Shown here: positions 57,158 through 64,000 of the stretch, piece by piece
Position numbering within the stretch: the stretch's first letter is position 1
Layout of the letters: every line of letters starts with the position of its first letter
Assembly: GCF_000379685.1 (NCBI RefSeq)
Contig: NZ_KB903249.1
Span: 1,071,911 to 1,135,910 of the forward strand
Reading direction: 5' to 3'
DNA length: 64,000 nt
DNA from: Catelliglobosispora koreensis DSM 44566
GTDB taxonomy: Bacteria; Actinomycetota; Actinomycetes; Mycobacteriales; Micromonosporaceae
Program-made: the position numbers and the translations under genes
The notes under the pieces: generated by a model
Seen by the model: only the letters and a program-made list of their open reading frames with translations
Databases searched by the model: none
What the model was told of the DNA's origin: nothing

Positions 57158-59535
57158 CCCCCCTCAACCGCAGGCAACTCCTAGGAGCGGCGGCCGCTAC
57201 GGCCGCCCTCCCCGCCCTGGTCAAGACGCTGGCGTCGGTCGCTCCCCAGGGGGCGGCCGGCACCATCGCCGATGTCCAGCACGTCGTCATCTTCATGCAG
57301 GAGAACCGTTCCTTCGACCACTACTTCGGAACCCTGCGTGGTGTCAGGGGTTTCGGCGACCCGGTGCCGATCCCCAACGTTTTCCGGCAGCCCCAGGGCA
57401 CGGGCACGCGGATGCCCTGGCGCATGAACACCACCGCCACCAGCGGCCAGTGCTCAGACGATCCGGACCACAGCCGCACCGGCCTGACGACAGTGTGGAA
57501 CAACGGCAAACACGATCAGTGGGTCAACCGGATCGGCCCGCTGACGATGGGCCACTTCGCCCGCCAGGACATGGACTTCTACTACGCCCTGGCCGACGCT
57601 TTCACCATCTGTGACAACAACTTCTGCTCTGTCATGGGCCCAACGAACCCCAACCGGCTCTACCTGTGGTCCGGCACCTCCAGCGGGGTCACCGACAACA
57701 CCGTGCCCAGCGGTGGATTCACGTGGACCACCTATGCCGAACGCCTGCAAGCGGCCGGCATCTCGTGGAAGGTCTACCAGGAAGCCAACAATTACGACGA
57801 CAACGCTCTGGCCTGGTTCAGGAACTTCCGCCAGGCCACGGCCGGCAACCCGCTCTATGAGCGGGGCATGCGCAAGATGCCCGACATGGTGGCGCAGTTC
57901 GGCGCCGACATCGCCAACGGGACACTGCCACAGGTCTCGTGGGTCGTGGCGGCGGATTTCCTTTCCGAGCACCCGGACTGGCCTCCAGCCAAGGGCCAGG
58001 ACCTGTGCGCCCGGCTGCTCAAGAAGCTGGCCGCCAATCCGGCGGTGTTCGCCAAGACGGTCTTCATCCTGAACTACGACGAGAACGGCGGCTTCTTCGA
58101 CCACATGCCGCCACCGGCAGCGCCTTACAACTCGTCGCAGGGACTGTCCACAATAGACATCACGGGCGAGTTCTCCGGGACGACGCCGATGGGGCTCGGT
58201 CACCGTGTACCCCAAATCATCATTTCTCCTTGGACGAGAGGTGGCTATGTCTGCTCCGAGCTGTTTGACATCACGTCGGTCATTCGTTTCCTGGAGCGGC
58301 GTTTCGGCGTTCAGGAGCCGAACATCAGCCCGTGGCGGAGATCGCTGTGCGGCGATCTCACCTCAGCGTTCGACTTCAACGCCACCGCGGCTTTCCCTGC
58401 CCTGCCTGACACCTCGGGCTATCCCGCCGAGGCCGACCGGCAGTGCTCCACGCTGCCCGCTCCGGTCGCTCCGTCCACGCAGGTCATGCCGGGCCAAGAA
58501 GGGGGTACTAGACCCGCCCGCCCCCTGCCCTACGCCTTAAGCGCGCACGGCAGAGTCACGGCGAGCCAGTTCTGGATCGACTTCTCCACACCGGGCGCCG
58601 GGGCGTTCTTCTACGTCTACGCCAACCGCTTCCGCACCGACGGGCCGTGGCGCTACGGCGTGGGAGCCGGCCAGACGCTGTCGGACTATTGGCAGTCCGG
58701 CACGCCCACGGGCGCCTACGACCTGTCGGTCTACGGCGCCAATGGCTTCCTGCGCCAGTTCGCCGGAAACCGGGTCACGGCAACCACTTCCGGCAACGCC
58801 AATCCCGAAGTGACGCTGCGCTACGCACCGTCGGAAGGGCGCGTTTACTTCACGATGCGCAACAACGGCACGGCTTCGTGCGTCATCACGATCCGCGCCA
58901 ATCGCTATCGCTCCGACGGACCGTGGACCTACACCGTCGCCCCATCGGCGACCGTTGAGGACTACTTCACCGTCTCCACCTACAACCATTGGTACGACTT
59001 CACCGCCACCGCCAGCACCACAGACGGGTTCCTCAGACGGTTCGCCGGGCACATGGAAACCGGGGCACCGTCCACGAGCGACCCGTCGTTTGGGGCGGTC
59101 ACGTCCCAGCCGCTGCCCGCGACAGTCCGCGCGGTCGACTCTCAGGAAACCGTGGGGGAGAACGGGCGGGCCGTCAACGCGGTCGATGGCGCTCCCGCGA
59201 CGATGTGGCACACGGAGTGGTACAACACCGTGGCGCCGTTGCCACACTTCATCGAGCTCGACCTCGGCTCGGTAAAGAACGTCACGGGACTGTCCTATGT
59301 GCCCCGCCAAACGGGCGTCAACGGCCGCGTCGGCCAATACGAAGTTCACGTGTCCACCGACGGCACCTCTTGGGGCACACCGGTTTCCACGGGCACGTGG
59401 GCCGACACCGCCGCCGCCAAGACGCTGGCTTGGACCACCCGCACCGCGCGTTATGTCAGGCTCCGTGCCCTGACCGAAGCCGGTAACCGCGGTCAATGGA
59501 CCTCAGCAGGCGAGATAACGATCCTCGGCTACTGA
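57154..59535 (+). CDS. Tat-exported phospholipase C (phosphocholine-type) with F5/8 module
   Basis: A 793-residue phosphoesterase. The ATG at 57154 overlaps the GH31 stop. The Tat signal is NRRQLLGAAAATAALPALV (residues 4-22). Catalytic motifs: HVVIFMQENRSFDHYFGTLR, ICDNNFCSVMGPTNPNRLYL and LNYDENGGFFDHMPPP (metal Asp/Glu/His). Two PLC C-terminal DUF756 domains follow (about 456-543 and 550-636; both contain NRFRTDGPW- or NRYRSDGPW-like segments). An F5/8 module then ends the protein (about 653-793), an addition not usual in this family. It cleaves phospholipid head groups outside the cell, freeing phosphate. The choline preference is inferred from the family name only. Confidence 0.9.
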   Translation: MTPLNRRQLLGAAAATAALPALVKTLASVAPQGAAGTIADVQHVVIFMQENRSFDHYFGTLRGVRGFGDPVPIPNVFRQPQGTGTRMPWRMNTTATSGQCSDDPDHSRTGLTTVWNNGKHDQWVNRIGPLTMGHFARQDMDFYYALADAFTICDNNFCSVMGPTNPNRLYLWSGTSSGVTDNTVPSGGFTWTTYAERLQAAGISWKVYQEANNYDDNALAWFRNFRQATAGNPLYERGMRKMPDMVAQFGADIANGTLPQVSWVVAADFLSEHPDWPPAKGQDLCARLLKKLAANPAVFAKTVFILNYDENGGFFDHMPPPAAPYNSSQGLSTIDITGEFSGTTPMGLGHRVPQIIISPWTRGGYVCSELFDITSVIRFLERRFGVQEPNISPWRRSLCGDLTSAFDFNATAAFPALPDTSGYPAEADRQCSTLPAPVAPSTQVMPGQEGGTRPARPLPYALSAHGRVTASQFWIDFSTPGAGAFFYVYANRFRTDGPWRYGVGAGQTLSDYWQSGTPTGAYDLSVYGANGFLRQFAGNRVTATTSGNANPEVTLRYAPSEGRVYFTMRNNGTASCVITIRANRYRSDGPWTYTVAPSATVEDYFTVSTYNHWYDFTATASTTDGFLRRFAGHMETGAPSTSDPSFGAVTSQPLPATVRAVDSQETVGENGRAVNAVDGAPATMWHTEWYNTVAPLPHFIELDLGSVKNVTGLSYVPRQTGVNGRVGQYEVHVSTDGTSWGTPVSTGTWADTAAAKTLAWTTRTARYVRLRALTEAGNRGQWTSAGEITILGY

Positions 59536-59546
59536 CGGTTATATGC

Positions 59547-59580
59547 GCCAGTGCACCGTCCTTCAGGGCGGTGCACTGGC
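59547..59580. repeat. Perfect 12-bp palindrome, left end of the mini IS element; also possible terminator
   Basis: GCCAGTGCACCG (59547-59558) pairs fully with CGGTGCACTGGC (59569-59580) around the loop TCCTTCAGGG, the same loop as in the right-end hairpin at 59909-59918. It lies 11 bp past the phospholipase stop and may also terminate that transcript. Confidence 0.75.
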
Positions 59581-59612
59581 ACACGCGGGGAGGGCCGCTT
59601 GCTGAGCGTGTT

Positions 59613-59786
59613 CTAAACCGGACGGTTCTGCTGCTCGATGTACTGCCGGAGTACAGACAACGGCGCCCCGCCGACAGATCCGGCGAAGTAGGAGCCGGAC
59701 CATAGTCGGTTGGTCTGGTAGTAGTGGCGGATCAGGTCTGGGAATTCTTGGCGCAGCCGCCGTGAATCTGCTCGCGGCGGGACGCG
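59613..59786 (-). pseudogene. tnpA (Y1 transposase) C-terminal fragment
   Basis: The minus strand encodes RRLRQEFPDLIRHYYQTNRL, then WSGSYFAGSVGGAP and QYIEQQNRPV with a stop at 59613. This is the C-terminal half of an IS200-type transposase, including the catalytic tyrosine of QYIEQQ. The N-terminal half with the HUH metal motif is deleted, so it cannot act alone. Confidence 0.75.
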
Positions 59787-59804
59787 CCGAGAGTCTAAAC
59801 GCCT

Positions 59805-59933
59805 GTGGAGCGCAGGTAAGACCGGCACCCGTGCCGGCACGGCGCCGGGAAGCAGGAATCCGCCCTGACGCTACGCGTAGAACACGCGCAGCGTGAAGGG
59901 AATCTCCGTCCTTCAGGGCGGAGAGATCGTCAA
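59805..59933 (+). ncRNA. Orphan omega-RNA-like scaffold without tnpB
   Basis: It is exactly the same length (129 bp) as 48392-48520 and aligns with it gaplessly. The first 23 bases are identical, as are GGGAATCTCCGTCC near the end. The internal stem (59868-59877 with 59885-59894) has ten positions, nine paired; one pair is T-A here and C-G in the other copy. The presumed guide is 59934-59953. TnpB from the other copy could use it in trans. Confidence 0.55.
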
Positions 59934-59990
59934 TCACGGCTCACCGCCCGCGCAGCATCCTTACCCGGACTGCCTGCGGGCTCAGCTGGT

Positions 59991-60755
59991 TCAAGCGCTA
60001 GTGCGCAGCGATTCGATGATGCGGCGGCCTAGGGCGAACGCTGGCGGCAGCTTGGCCGGCAACGCGTGACGCGCGAACCACCGTGCCTCGGCCAGCTCGT
60101 CTGGGTCGATGCGCACCTCGCCGCTGGCGTATTCAGCCGTGAAGGCAGCTAGCACCTTGGCTTGCGTCCCGGCGTGCCACGGCTGGCTGCCCGCATACGT
60201 GAGTTCGCCGATCGTTAAGCCGACTTCTTCGCCAACTTCCCGGCGGGCGGCCTCCTCGAGGGACTCACCCGCTTCCACGAGCCCACCGATGATCGCCCAG
60301 GTCTCAGGATTGCCATAGGTATGCCGCACAAGAAGAACCTCGGGTCCCCTCGTGATGCAGACCAGAACCACCGGCCGGAACGCCAGCGGGACATGCAAAC
60401 CGCACGAGGGGCAGTCCCGTCCATCGTGCCAGCGGTTGTCAGCCAGCTCCTCTCGGCACGCACCGCAATAGCGGTGCGCCGCCCGCCAGTTCACGACGGA
60501 CGGGGCTCGTACACCGGCGGCTGAAAGCCTTTCCGGCAACGACATCCAGTCAACGGCCACTAGTGACGATGACCGCCCGGTCCAAACAGGAGTGCCCTCA
60601 AACGTTCCCATGCACCATGGCTCACTCAGGTCCGCGATCTGCGCGACGGTGGCGAGCTGACCGTCGCCGCGCAGCACCAGCTTCCCCTCACGGACCGCCA
60701 GGCACAGGTGCCAGGGCTCCATCGTCATCTGTGCGCTGCCCGGTACGAAAGTCAT
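59991..60755 (-). CDS. nudC: NAD(+)/NADH diphosphatase NudC (Nudix)
   Basis: A 254-residue Nudix hydrolase from the ATG at 60755. A zinc ribbon has CGACREELADNRWHDGRDCP followed by SCG (about residues 96-118). The Nudix box is GGLVEAGESLEEAARREVGE followed by EVG, with all catalytic glutamates. The downstream GSQPWHAGTQ carries the SQPW signature specific for NADH pyrophosphatases. It cleaves NADH to NMNH and AMP and can remove NAD caps from RNA. It stands alone, with the mini IS element beyond its 3' end and a divergent PadR gene 65 bp upstream. Confidence 0.93.
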   Translation of the reverse strand: MTFVPGSAQMTMEPWHLCLAVREGKLVLRGDGQLATVAQIADLSEPWCMGTFEGTPVWTGRSSSLVAVDWMSLPERLSAAGVRAPSVVNWRAAHRYCGACREELADNRWHDGRDCPSCGLHVPLAFRPVVLVCITRGPEVLLVRHTYGNPETWAIIGGLVEAGESLEEAARREVGEEVGLTIGELTYAGSQPWHAGTQAKVLAAFTAEYASGEVRIDPDELAEARWFARHALPAKLPPAFALGRRIIESLRTSA

Positions 60756-60820
60756 GTAGTCAGGGTGTCACGCAAAATCACCCCTATGCAGAATAAGGAA
60801 TAGCTATATAGAGTACGGAC

Positions 60821-61144
60821 ATGCCTGTGTTGCGAATGACGACACCAAGACGGCTCGTGCTTCAAGCGATGCTGGAAAACCCTGAGCAGGAACGCTATGG
60901 CCTTGACCTGGCGGTGGAGGCTGGTCTGGAGCCGGGCACGATTTACCCGATCCTCGTGGCTTTCGAAGGCGCCGGCTGGCTGTCCAGCAGGGAAGAGGAT
61001 GATGCGGAGGCTCACGCCGAAGGCCGTCCGCGCCGGCGTTACTACCGTCTGACGGGGGCGGGAGTCGCGAGTGCGCGTGAGGTGCTGGCGAGTGCCGGTA
61101 AACGCCGTGGAGCCGGTGCGCTGACAAGGAAACTCGCGTGGTGA
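60821..61144 (+). CDS. PadR family transcriptional regulator
   Basis: A 107-residue winged-helix regulator from the ATG at 60821. PRRLVLQAMLENPEQERYGL covers helices 1-2, AGLEPGTIYPILVAFEGAGW is the recognition region, and EGRPRRRYYRLTGAGVASAR is the wing and start of the C-terminal dimerisation helix. A perfect palindrome CTATATAG lies 10 bp upstream of the ATG (60804-60811) and could be the operator or -10 region. It is coupled to the next membrane-protein gene (GTGA overlap), the usual arrangement for a PadR repressor and its target. Confidence 0.9.
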   Translation: MPVLRMTTPRRLVLQAMLENPEQERYGLDLAVEAGLEPGTIYPILVAFEGAGWLSSREEDDAEAHAEGRPRRRYYRLTGAGVASAREVLASAGKRRGAGALTRKLAW

Positions 61145-61968
61145 CCCGGGCCCAGCGCGGAGCGATCTGGCTGCTGTGCCGCTTTCTGCCAGAAGGTTTC
61201 CGCAACCGTCAGCGCGACGAGTGGACCGGCGACCTCATCGCGATAGGCGCGACTGGACAGTGGCGTTACCTGTTCTCCGCTGCCTGGACGTTGCCCGCAT
61301 TGCGTGCTCACGCCGGCAAACCCGGCGTCGACCGTCCACACACGATAGTGCTTCCGACGCCGCTGTCGGTCATCACGCTCTACCGCGTGGTCCTCATAGG
61401 ACTCGGGCTACCAGTGATTTCCTGGCTCATCGCGATCCCGTTCCGCTATTACCTTCTGGACATCCCCGGCATCTTCGCGGCCATGGCGCAGCAGCAATAC
61501 GCGGGACCGTTCGATCCCAAGGACCTTTGGCCCATGGACGGACCGTTCGTCGTGCTCATTCCGCTGTGGGTGCTCCTCATGATGGGCGCTTGGGCCGTCA
61601 TCATGAGCTGGCTGATGGTTACCTGGATGGGAATCGCGACCCTCATCGCCGGGACGGCCCGGCGCCGCACCGGTGCCAGATACCGCGTCGTCACTGCCCT
61701 CATCGGAATAGCCGTCGCGGCCGCCGCGATCACGCTGGGCAACGCCGGCCGTGAACTGGGCTGGATTCCTGACACCTTCAGGCTGATGGACGAAGGGATG
61801 ACGGCAGCGTTCATCGGGGTGCTAGCCATCATCTTCGGCTTCGGTGCGTCGGGCCTAAACAAACGCCGTCGCGTGATCGCTATCGTCATCGGGCTGCTGG
61901 CGATCGGCATCCACGCCTGGCACTACACCGAAATCGGCCAGGCCATGCTCAACTGGCACCTCGACTAG
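61141..61968 (+). CDS. Membrane protein coupled to PadR
   Basis: A 275-residue protein; the GTG at 61141 overlaps the PadR stop as GTGA (a GTG at 61138 is also possible). A cytoplasmic N-terminus (LLCRFLPEGFRNRQRDEWTG) resembles the start of permease-like proteins that accompany PadR regulators. About six membrane helices follow, for example VVLIGLGLPVISWLIAIPF, FVVLIPLWVLLMMGAWAVIM and VIAIVIGLLAIGIHAW. No family was recognised. Its stop overlaps that of the converging gene by 4 bp (CTAG at 61965-61968). Confidence 0.75.
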   Translation: MTRAQRGAIWLLCRFLPEGFRNRQRDEWTGDLIAIGATGQWRYLFSAAWTLPALRAHAGKPGVDRPHTIVLPTPLSVITLYRVVLIGLGLPVISWLIAIPFRYYLLDIPGIFAAMAQQQYAGPFDPKDLWPMDGPFVVLIPLWVLLMMGAWAVIMSWLMVTWMGIATLIAGTARRRTGARYRVVTALIGIAVAAAAITLGNAGRELGWIPDTFRLMDEGMTAAFIGVLAIIFGFGASGLNKRRRVIAIVIGLLAIGIHAWHYTEIGQAMLNWHLD

Positions 61969-62495
61969 CTGGTCACCAGTTCCCGCGCCGCCCGGCTAGC
62001 TCCCTTGCTCAGCAACGGTTCTAGCCGGATGGCGAGGCTTCTGATCGCCTCACCGTGCCTGGCCCGCACCTCGTCGCTGACCATGACCAGGTCGAGTTCG
62101 TTGGCGACGGTCAGTTCAGCGAAGTCGCGGCGCATCGACAGGGTCGGCACATAGACCTGCCCGGTGAAGCGGTCGCGGAACTGTCCAGACGGGACGGTCA
62201 GCTGCGAGTAGGAGAACTTGCGATCACAGCTGGCATAGCAATAGACGATCTCTTCGCACTCCACGCCGATGGTGTTGGCGATGTCGGCGCGGGCGTTCAC
62301 ACTCACGAGCCCGGTGGGGAAACCGTCGGTGCCGTAGAGCGCGTGGCACAGGCCAGCCATCTGCAGCGCCGGGCGGGCTTCCCACGAGTCGAGCAGATTC
62401 TGCACCCGTTCGAGGTGGGCCAGCAACATGCCACCGGGGTGCGGAATCTTGTGCGCGTCCGCGTCGATAAGCAGGCTCAGAGCTCCAACGTTCAC
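61965..62495 (-). CDS. DUF6817 family protein
   Basis: A 176-residue soluble protein. The GTG at 62495 is chosen because GGAG lies 8 nt upstream; in-frame starts at 62504 and 62534 are alternatives. The family signature is at the N-terminus: HKIPHPGGMLLAHLERVQNL, then GLCHALYGTDGFPTGLV. The conserved His residues (HPGG, AHLERV, CHALYGTDGF) resemble an HD-domain-like metal site, so a hydrolase is possible but unproven. It follows the DeoR gene on the same strand at a 50-bp distance. Confidence 0.78.
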   Translation of the reverse strand: MNVGALSLLIDADAHKIPHPGGMLLAHLERVQNLLDSWEARPALQMAGLCHALYGTDGFPTGLVSVNARADIANTIGVECEEIVYCYASCDRKFSYSQLTVPSGQFRDRFTGQVYVPTLSMRRDFAELTVANELDLVMVSDEVRARHGEAIRSLAIRLEPLLSKGASRAARELVTS

Positions 62496-62545
62496 TGTCT
62501 TCACTCCAAACCAGGGTGCGGCGAGGGTCGCCACCGGTGCATACC

Positions 62546-63331
62546 CTACACACGCATCACGCGCACGCCGGCGTCGATCAGGGGCTGCACGGCCTCGTCG
62601 GTCGCCGTAGTATCGGTGATGAAGGTTTCGATTTGATCGAGGCCGCAGATCCGGGCGAAGGCGCGGCGGCCGATCTTGGAAGCGTCCGCGACGGCGACGA
62701 CCCGGTTGGCGTGTTCGGCCATGAGCCGGTTGATCAACGCCTCGCCTTCGTGCTGTGTCGTGGCACCGCGAACGGGATCGATACCATCGACACCTATGAA
62801 CGCGATGTCCAGCGTGATCTCGTTGAGCACGCTCGTGGCGAAGGGGCCGATCAGCTCATAGGACTGCGGCCGCAGCACCCCGCCGGTGGTCACTATCTTC
62901 AAGTTGGGACGGACCGCTAGCTCGTTGGCGATGTTCAAAGCGTTGGTAACCAACGTGAATTCGACCGGCCCGCTATCAGATCGCAGATCCGTGCGCGTCC
63001 CGAGCGCCCGGCCCACCTCCGTCGTGGTCGTGCCACCGGTCAGGCCGACGATGCCGTCAGGCGGCACCATCGCGGCGGCGGCGAGCGCGATGCGCTGCTT
63101 CTCCGATGCGTGACGGGCCGTCTTGTAACGCAGTGGCAGATCGTAGGAAACGCTATGCGCGACCGCTCCACCTCTCGTGCGCACGAGCATCTGCTGAGCG
63201 GTCAGCTCATCGAGGTCGCGCCGAATGGTGGCCGTCGAGACTTTGAGCTGTCCGGCGGCATGGTCGATGTCAATCTGCCCGTGCGTGGCGAGCAGTTCCA
63301 TCAGGGCGTTCCAGCGGTCGTACTTCTTCAC
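62546..63331 (-). CDS. DeoR/GlpR family transcriptional regulator
   Basis: A 261-residue repressor from the ATG at 63331. The N-terminal HTH is HGQIDIDHAAGQLKVSTATI followed by RRDLDEL, typical for DeoR. The sugar-phosphate-sensing domain has GIVGLTGGTTTTEVGRAL, LVTNALNIANELAVRPNLKI, TGGVLRPQSYELIGPFA and VAVADASKIGRRAF. These proteins respond to phosphorylated sugars. It diverges from a sugar-ABC-transporter gene across 132 bp, so it most likely controls that uptake system and itself. Confidence 0.9.
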   Translation of the reverse strand: MKKYDRWNALMELLATHGQIDIDHAAGQLKVSTATIRRDLDELTAQQMLVRTRGGAVAHSVSYDLPLRYKTARHASEKQRIALAAAAMVPPDGIVGLTGGTTTTEVGRALGTRTDLRSDSGPVEFTLVTNALNIANELAVRPNLKIVTTGGVLRPQSYELIGPFATSVLNEITLDIAFIGVDGIDPVRGATTQHEGEALINRLMAEHANRVVAVADASKIGRRAFARICGLDQIETFITDTTATDEAVQPLIDAGVRVMRV

Positions 63332-63388
63332 TCAAGAAGAGTAAACGCCTCCCGACATGATTGAACAGACAGTAAATGAAGTTTCTTG

Positions 63389-63446
63389 TTGACTTGTGCT
63401 CAGAGCGGCCGCAATATTTGCATCTACAAAACATGAAGTTGCAAAT
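63389..63446 (+). promoter_or_regulatory. Promoter/operator candidate for the sugar ABC operon
   Basis: TTGACT (63389-63394) with a possible -10 CAATAT 17 bp later is followed by the inverted repeat ATTTGCA (63416-63422) / TGCAAAT (63440-63446). ATGAAGTT occurs twice (63376-63383 and 63433-63440), each followed by TCTTGTT within a few bases. The AT-rich block contrasts with the surrounding sequence and is a likely DeoR operator area. Confidence 0.5.
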
Positions 63447-63463
63447 CTTGTTAGGAGCACCCA

Positions 63464-64000
63464 ATGAGAGTACGCAACATAGTCGCAATAGCTGCCGTCG
63501 CGGCGTTAGCCCTAAGTGGTTGCGGCTCAAGTGATTCAGGCAGCGGCGGCGACAAGGAACTGACCTACTGGTCCATGTGGAAGCCCGGCGAAGACCAGCA
63601 GAAAGTGCTGCAATCGGCGATCGAGGGCTTCGAGAAGTCCACCGGCATCAAGGTGAAAGTCCAGTGGAGCGGACGTGACGTGCTCAAGCAGGTCGCGGCC
63701 CGGCTCAACGCGGGCGACCCGCCGGACCTGACCGACCAGGACGCCGGCGCCATCTCCGGCAACCTCGGCAAGGTCGACGGCGTCACCGGACTGTCCGATG
63801 TGTACAGCATGACCATCGAGGGAGAGTCGAAGAAGGTCAGCGAGGTCATCCCGGAAGGCCTCGTCAAGGCTTACAAGACCAAGGACGGGCAGCCGTTCGT
63901 CGTGCCCTACGAGGTCATCGGCTCGACCATGTGGTTCAACGCCGCCGCCAACCCGGAGCTGGCGACGAACCCGCCCAAGACGTGGGCAGAGTTCATCACC
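63464..64000 (+). CDS. Sugar ABC transporter substrate-binding lipoprotein (3' end outside window)
   Basis: The first 179 codons are present; the gene continues past the window. The ATG at 63464 follows TTAGGAG. The signal peptide ends in a lipobox, ALALSGCG, with the lipidated cysteine at about residue 20, so the protein is tethered outside the membrane. The mature part starts with ELTYWSMWKPGEDQQKVLQS, then GFEKSTGIKVKVQWSGRDVL, LNAGDPPDLTDQDAG and GQPFVVPYEVIGSTMWFN, typical of family-1 (MalE/UgpB-like) sugar receptors. Permease genes are expected downstream. Control by the divergent DeoR protein is likely. Confidence 0.9.
   Translation, partial: MRVRNIVAIAAVAALALSGCGSSDSGSGGDKELTYWSMWKPGEDQQKVLQSAIEGFEKSTGIKVKVQWSGRDVLKQVAARLNAGDPPDLTDQDAGAISGNLGKVDGVTGLSDVYSMTIEGESKKVSEVIPEGLVKAYKTKDGQPFVVPYEVIGSTMWFNAAANPELATNPPKTWAEFIT

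Larger units (their letters stand above)
59547..59933 (+). mobile_element. 387-bp deletion derivative of the IS200/IS605-type element
   Basis: It contains the left palindrome (59547-59580), the 3' half of tnpA on the minus strand (59613-59786), then jumps to the omega-RNA/right-end segment (59805-59933) with the hairpin TCTCCG-loop-CGGAGA and terminal TCAA. About 1 kb of tnpA/tnpB is missing compared with the 47.1-kb copy. It resembles a non-autonomous, PATE/MITE-like element. It fills the otherwise empty 455-bp gap between the phospholipase and nudC genes. Confidence 0.75.

Noticed and set aside
59563-59937. Minus-strand frame of about 124 codons across the mini IS element
   Set aside because: It is in a different frame from the tnpA fragment and has no family features; it arises from the GC-rich element ends.

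Overview
The window is high-GC DNA with GTG and TTG starts, 4-bp stop/start overlaps, DUF222/HNH, MbtH, ECF-sigma/YCII and PadR genes, Tat- and Sec-secreted carbohydrate-active enzymes and a large NRPS. This points to a soil actinomycete, perhaps a member of the Pseudonocardiales. No marker in the window fixes the genus. I see no rRNA, tRNA or CRISPR array.

Layout. Positions 1-10200 hold housekeeping and accessory genes: a truncated PLP decarboxylase, DUF4240, GNAT, an AlkZ-like HTH_42 protein, DUF222/HNH, dinB behind a LexA box, a secreted CBM2-rhamnogalacturonan lyase, a DUF1963 protein and a free-standing condensation-domain protein. Positions 10378-17987 carry a 1952-residue secreted multidomain nuclease, an LD-carboxypeptidase and an unknown gene. 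Positions 17984-36189 form a compact hydroxamate siderophore locus. A hydroxyornithine formyltransferase and an ornithine N5-monooxygenase diverge from two tandem IdeR/DmdR-type iron boxes, followed by a four-module NRPS (C-A-T-E, C-A-T-E, C-A-T, C-A-T, then a terminal C-like domain) and an MbtH protein. The architecture, the DMENLGLIN code of module 3 and the formyltransferase suggest a foroxymithine/erythrochelin-type tetrapeptide. The second adenylation domain does not carry the serine code and the last C domain has lost its active-site histidines. A ThrE-type exporter gene converges on this locus.

Positions 37489-42007 encode the non-phosphorylating L-fucose (L-fuconate) pathway with its GntR/FCD regulator and two matching operator-like sites. 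Positions 42473-47014 are an ECF vitamin/metal transporter (S, fused A-A', T) plus an M50 protease, all on the minus strand and mostly translationally coupled. Positions 47055-48520 are an IS200/IS605-type element with intact tnpB and a putative omega RNA; tnpA is reduced to its last codons. A 387-bp deletion derivative of the same family sits at 59547-59933. It has no tnpB but keeps a 129-bp omega-RNA-like segment that aligns without gaps to the one beside tnpB.

The rest comprises YbaK, SHOCT/DUF6325, GAP and AI-2E transporter genes, an ECF42-type sigma factor with a convergent YCII gene, a coupled GH31/phospholipase C pair sharing C-terminal F5/8 modules, NudC, a PadR pair, and a DeoR regulator divergent from a truncated sugar-binding lipoprotein gene at the window end. 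Nine of the eleven places where converging genes meet have overlapping 3' ends, so transcripts from the two strands probably overlap widely.
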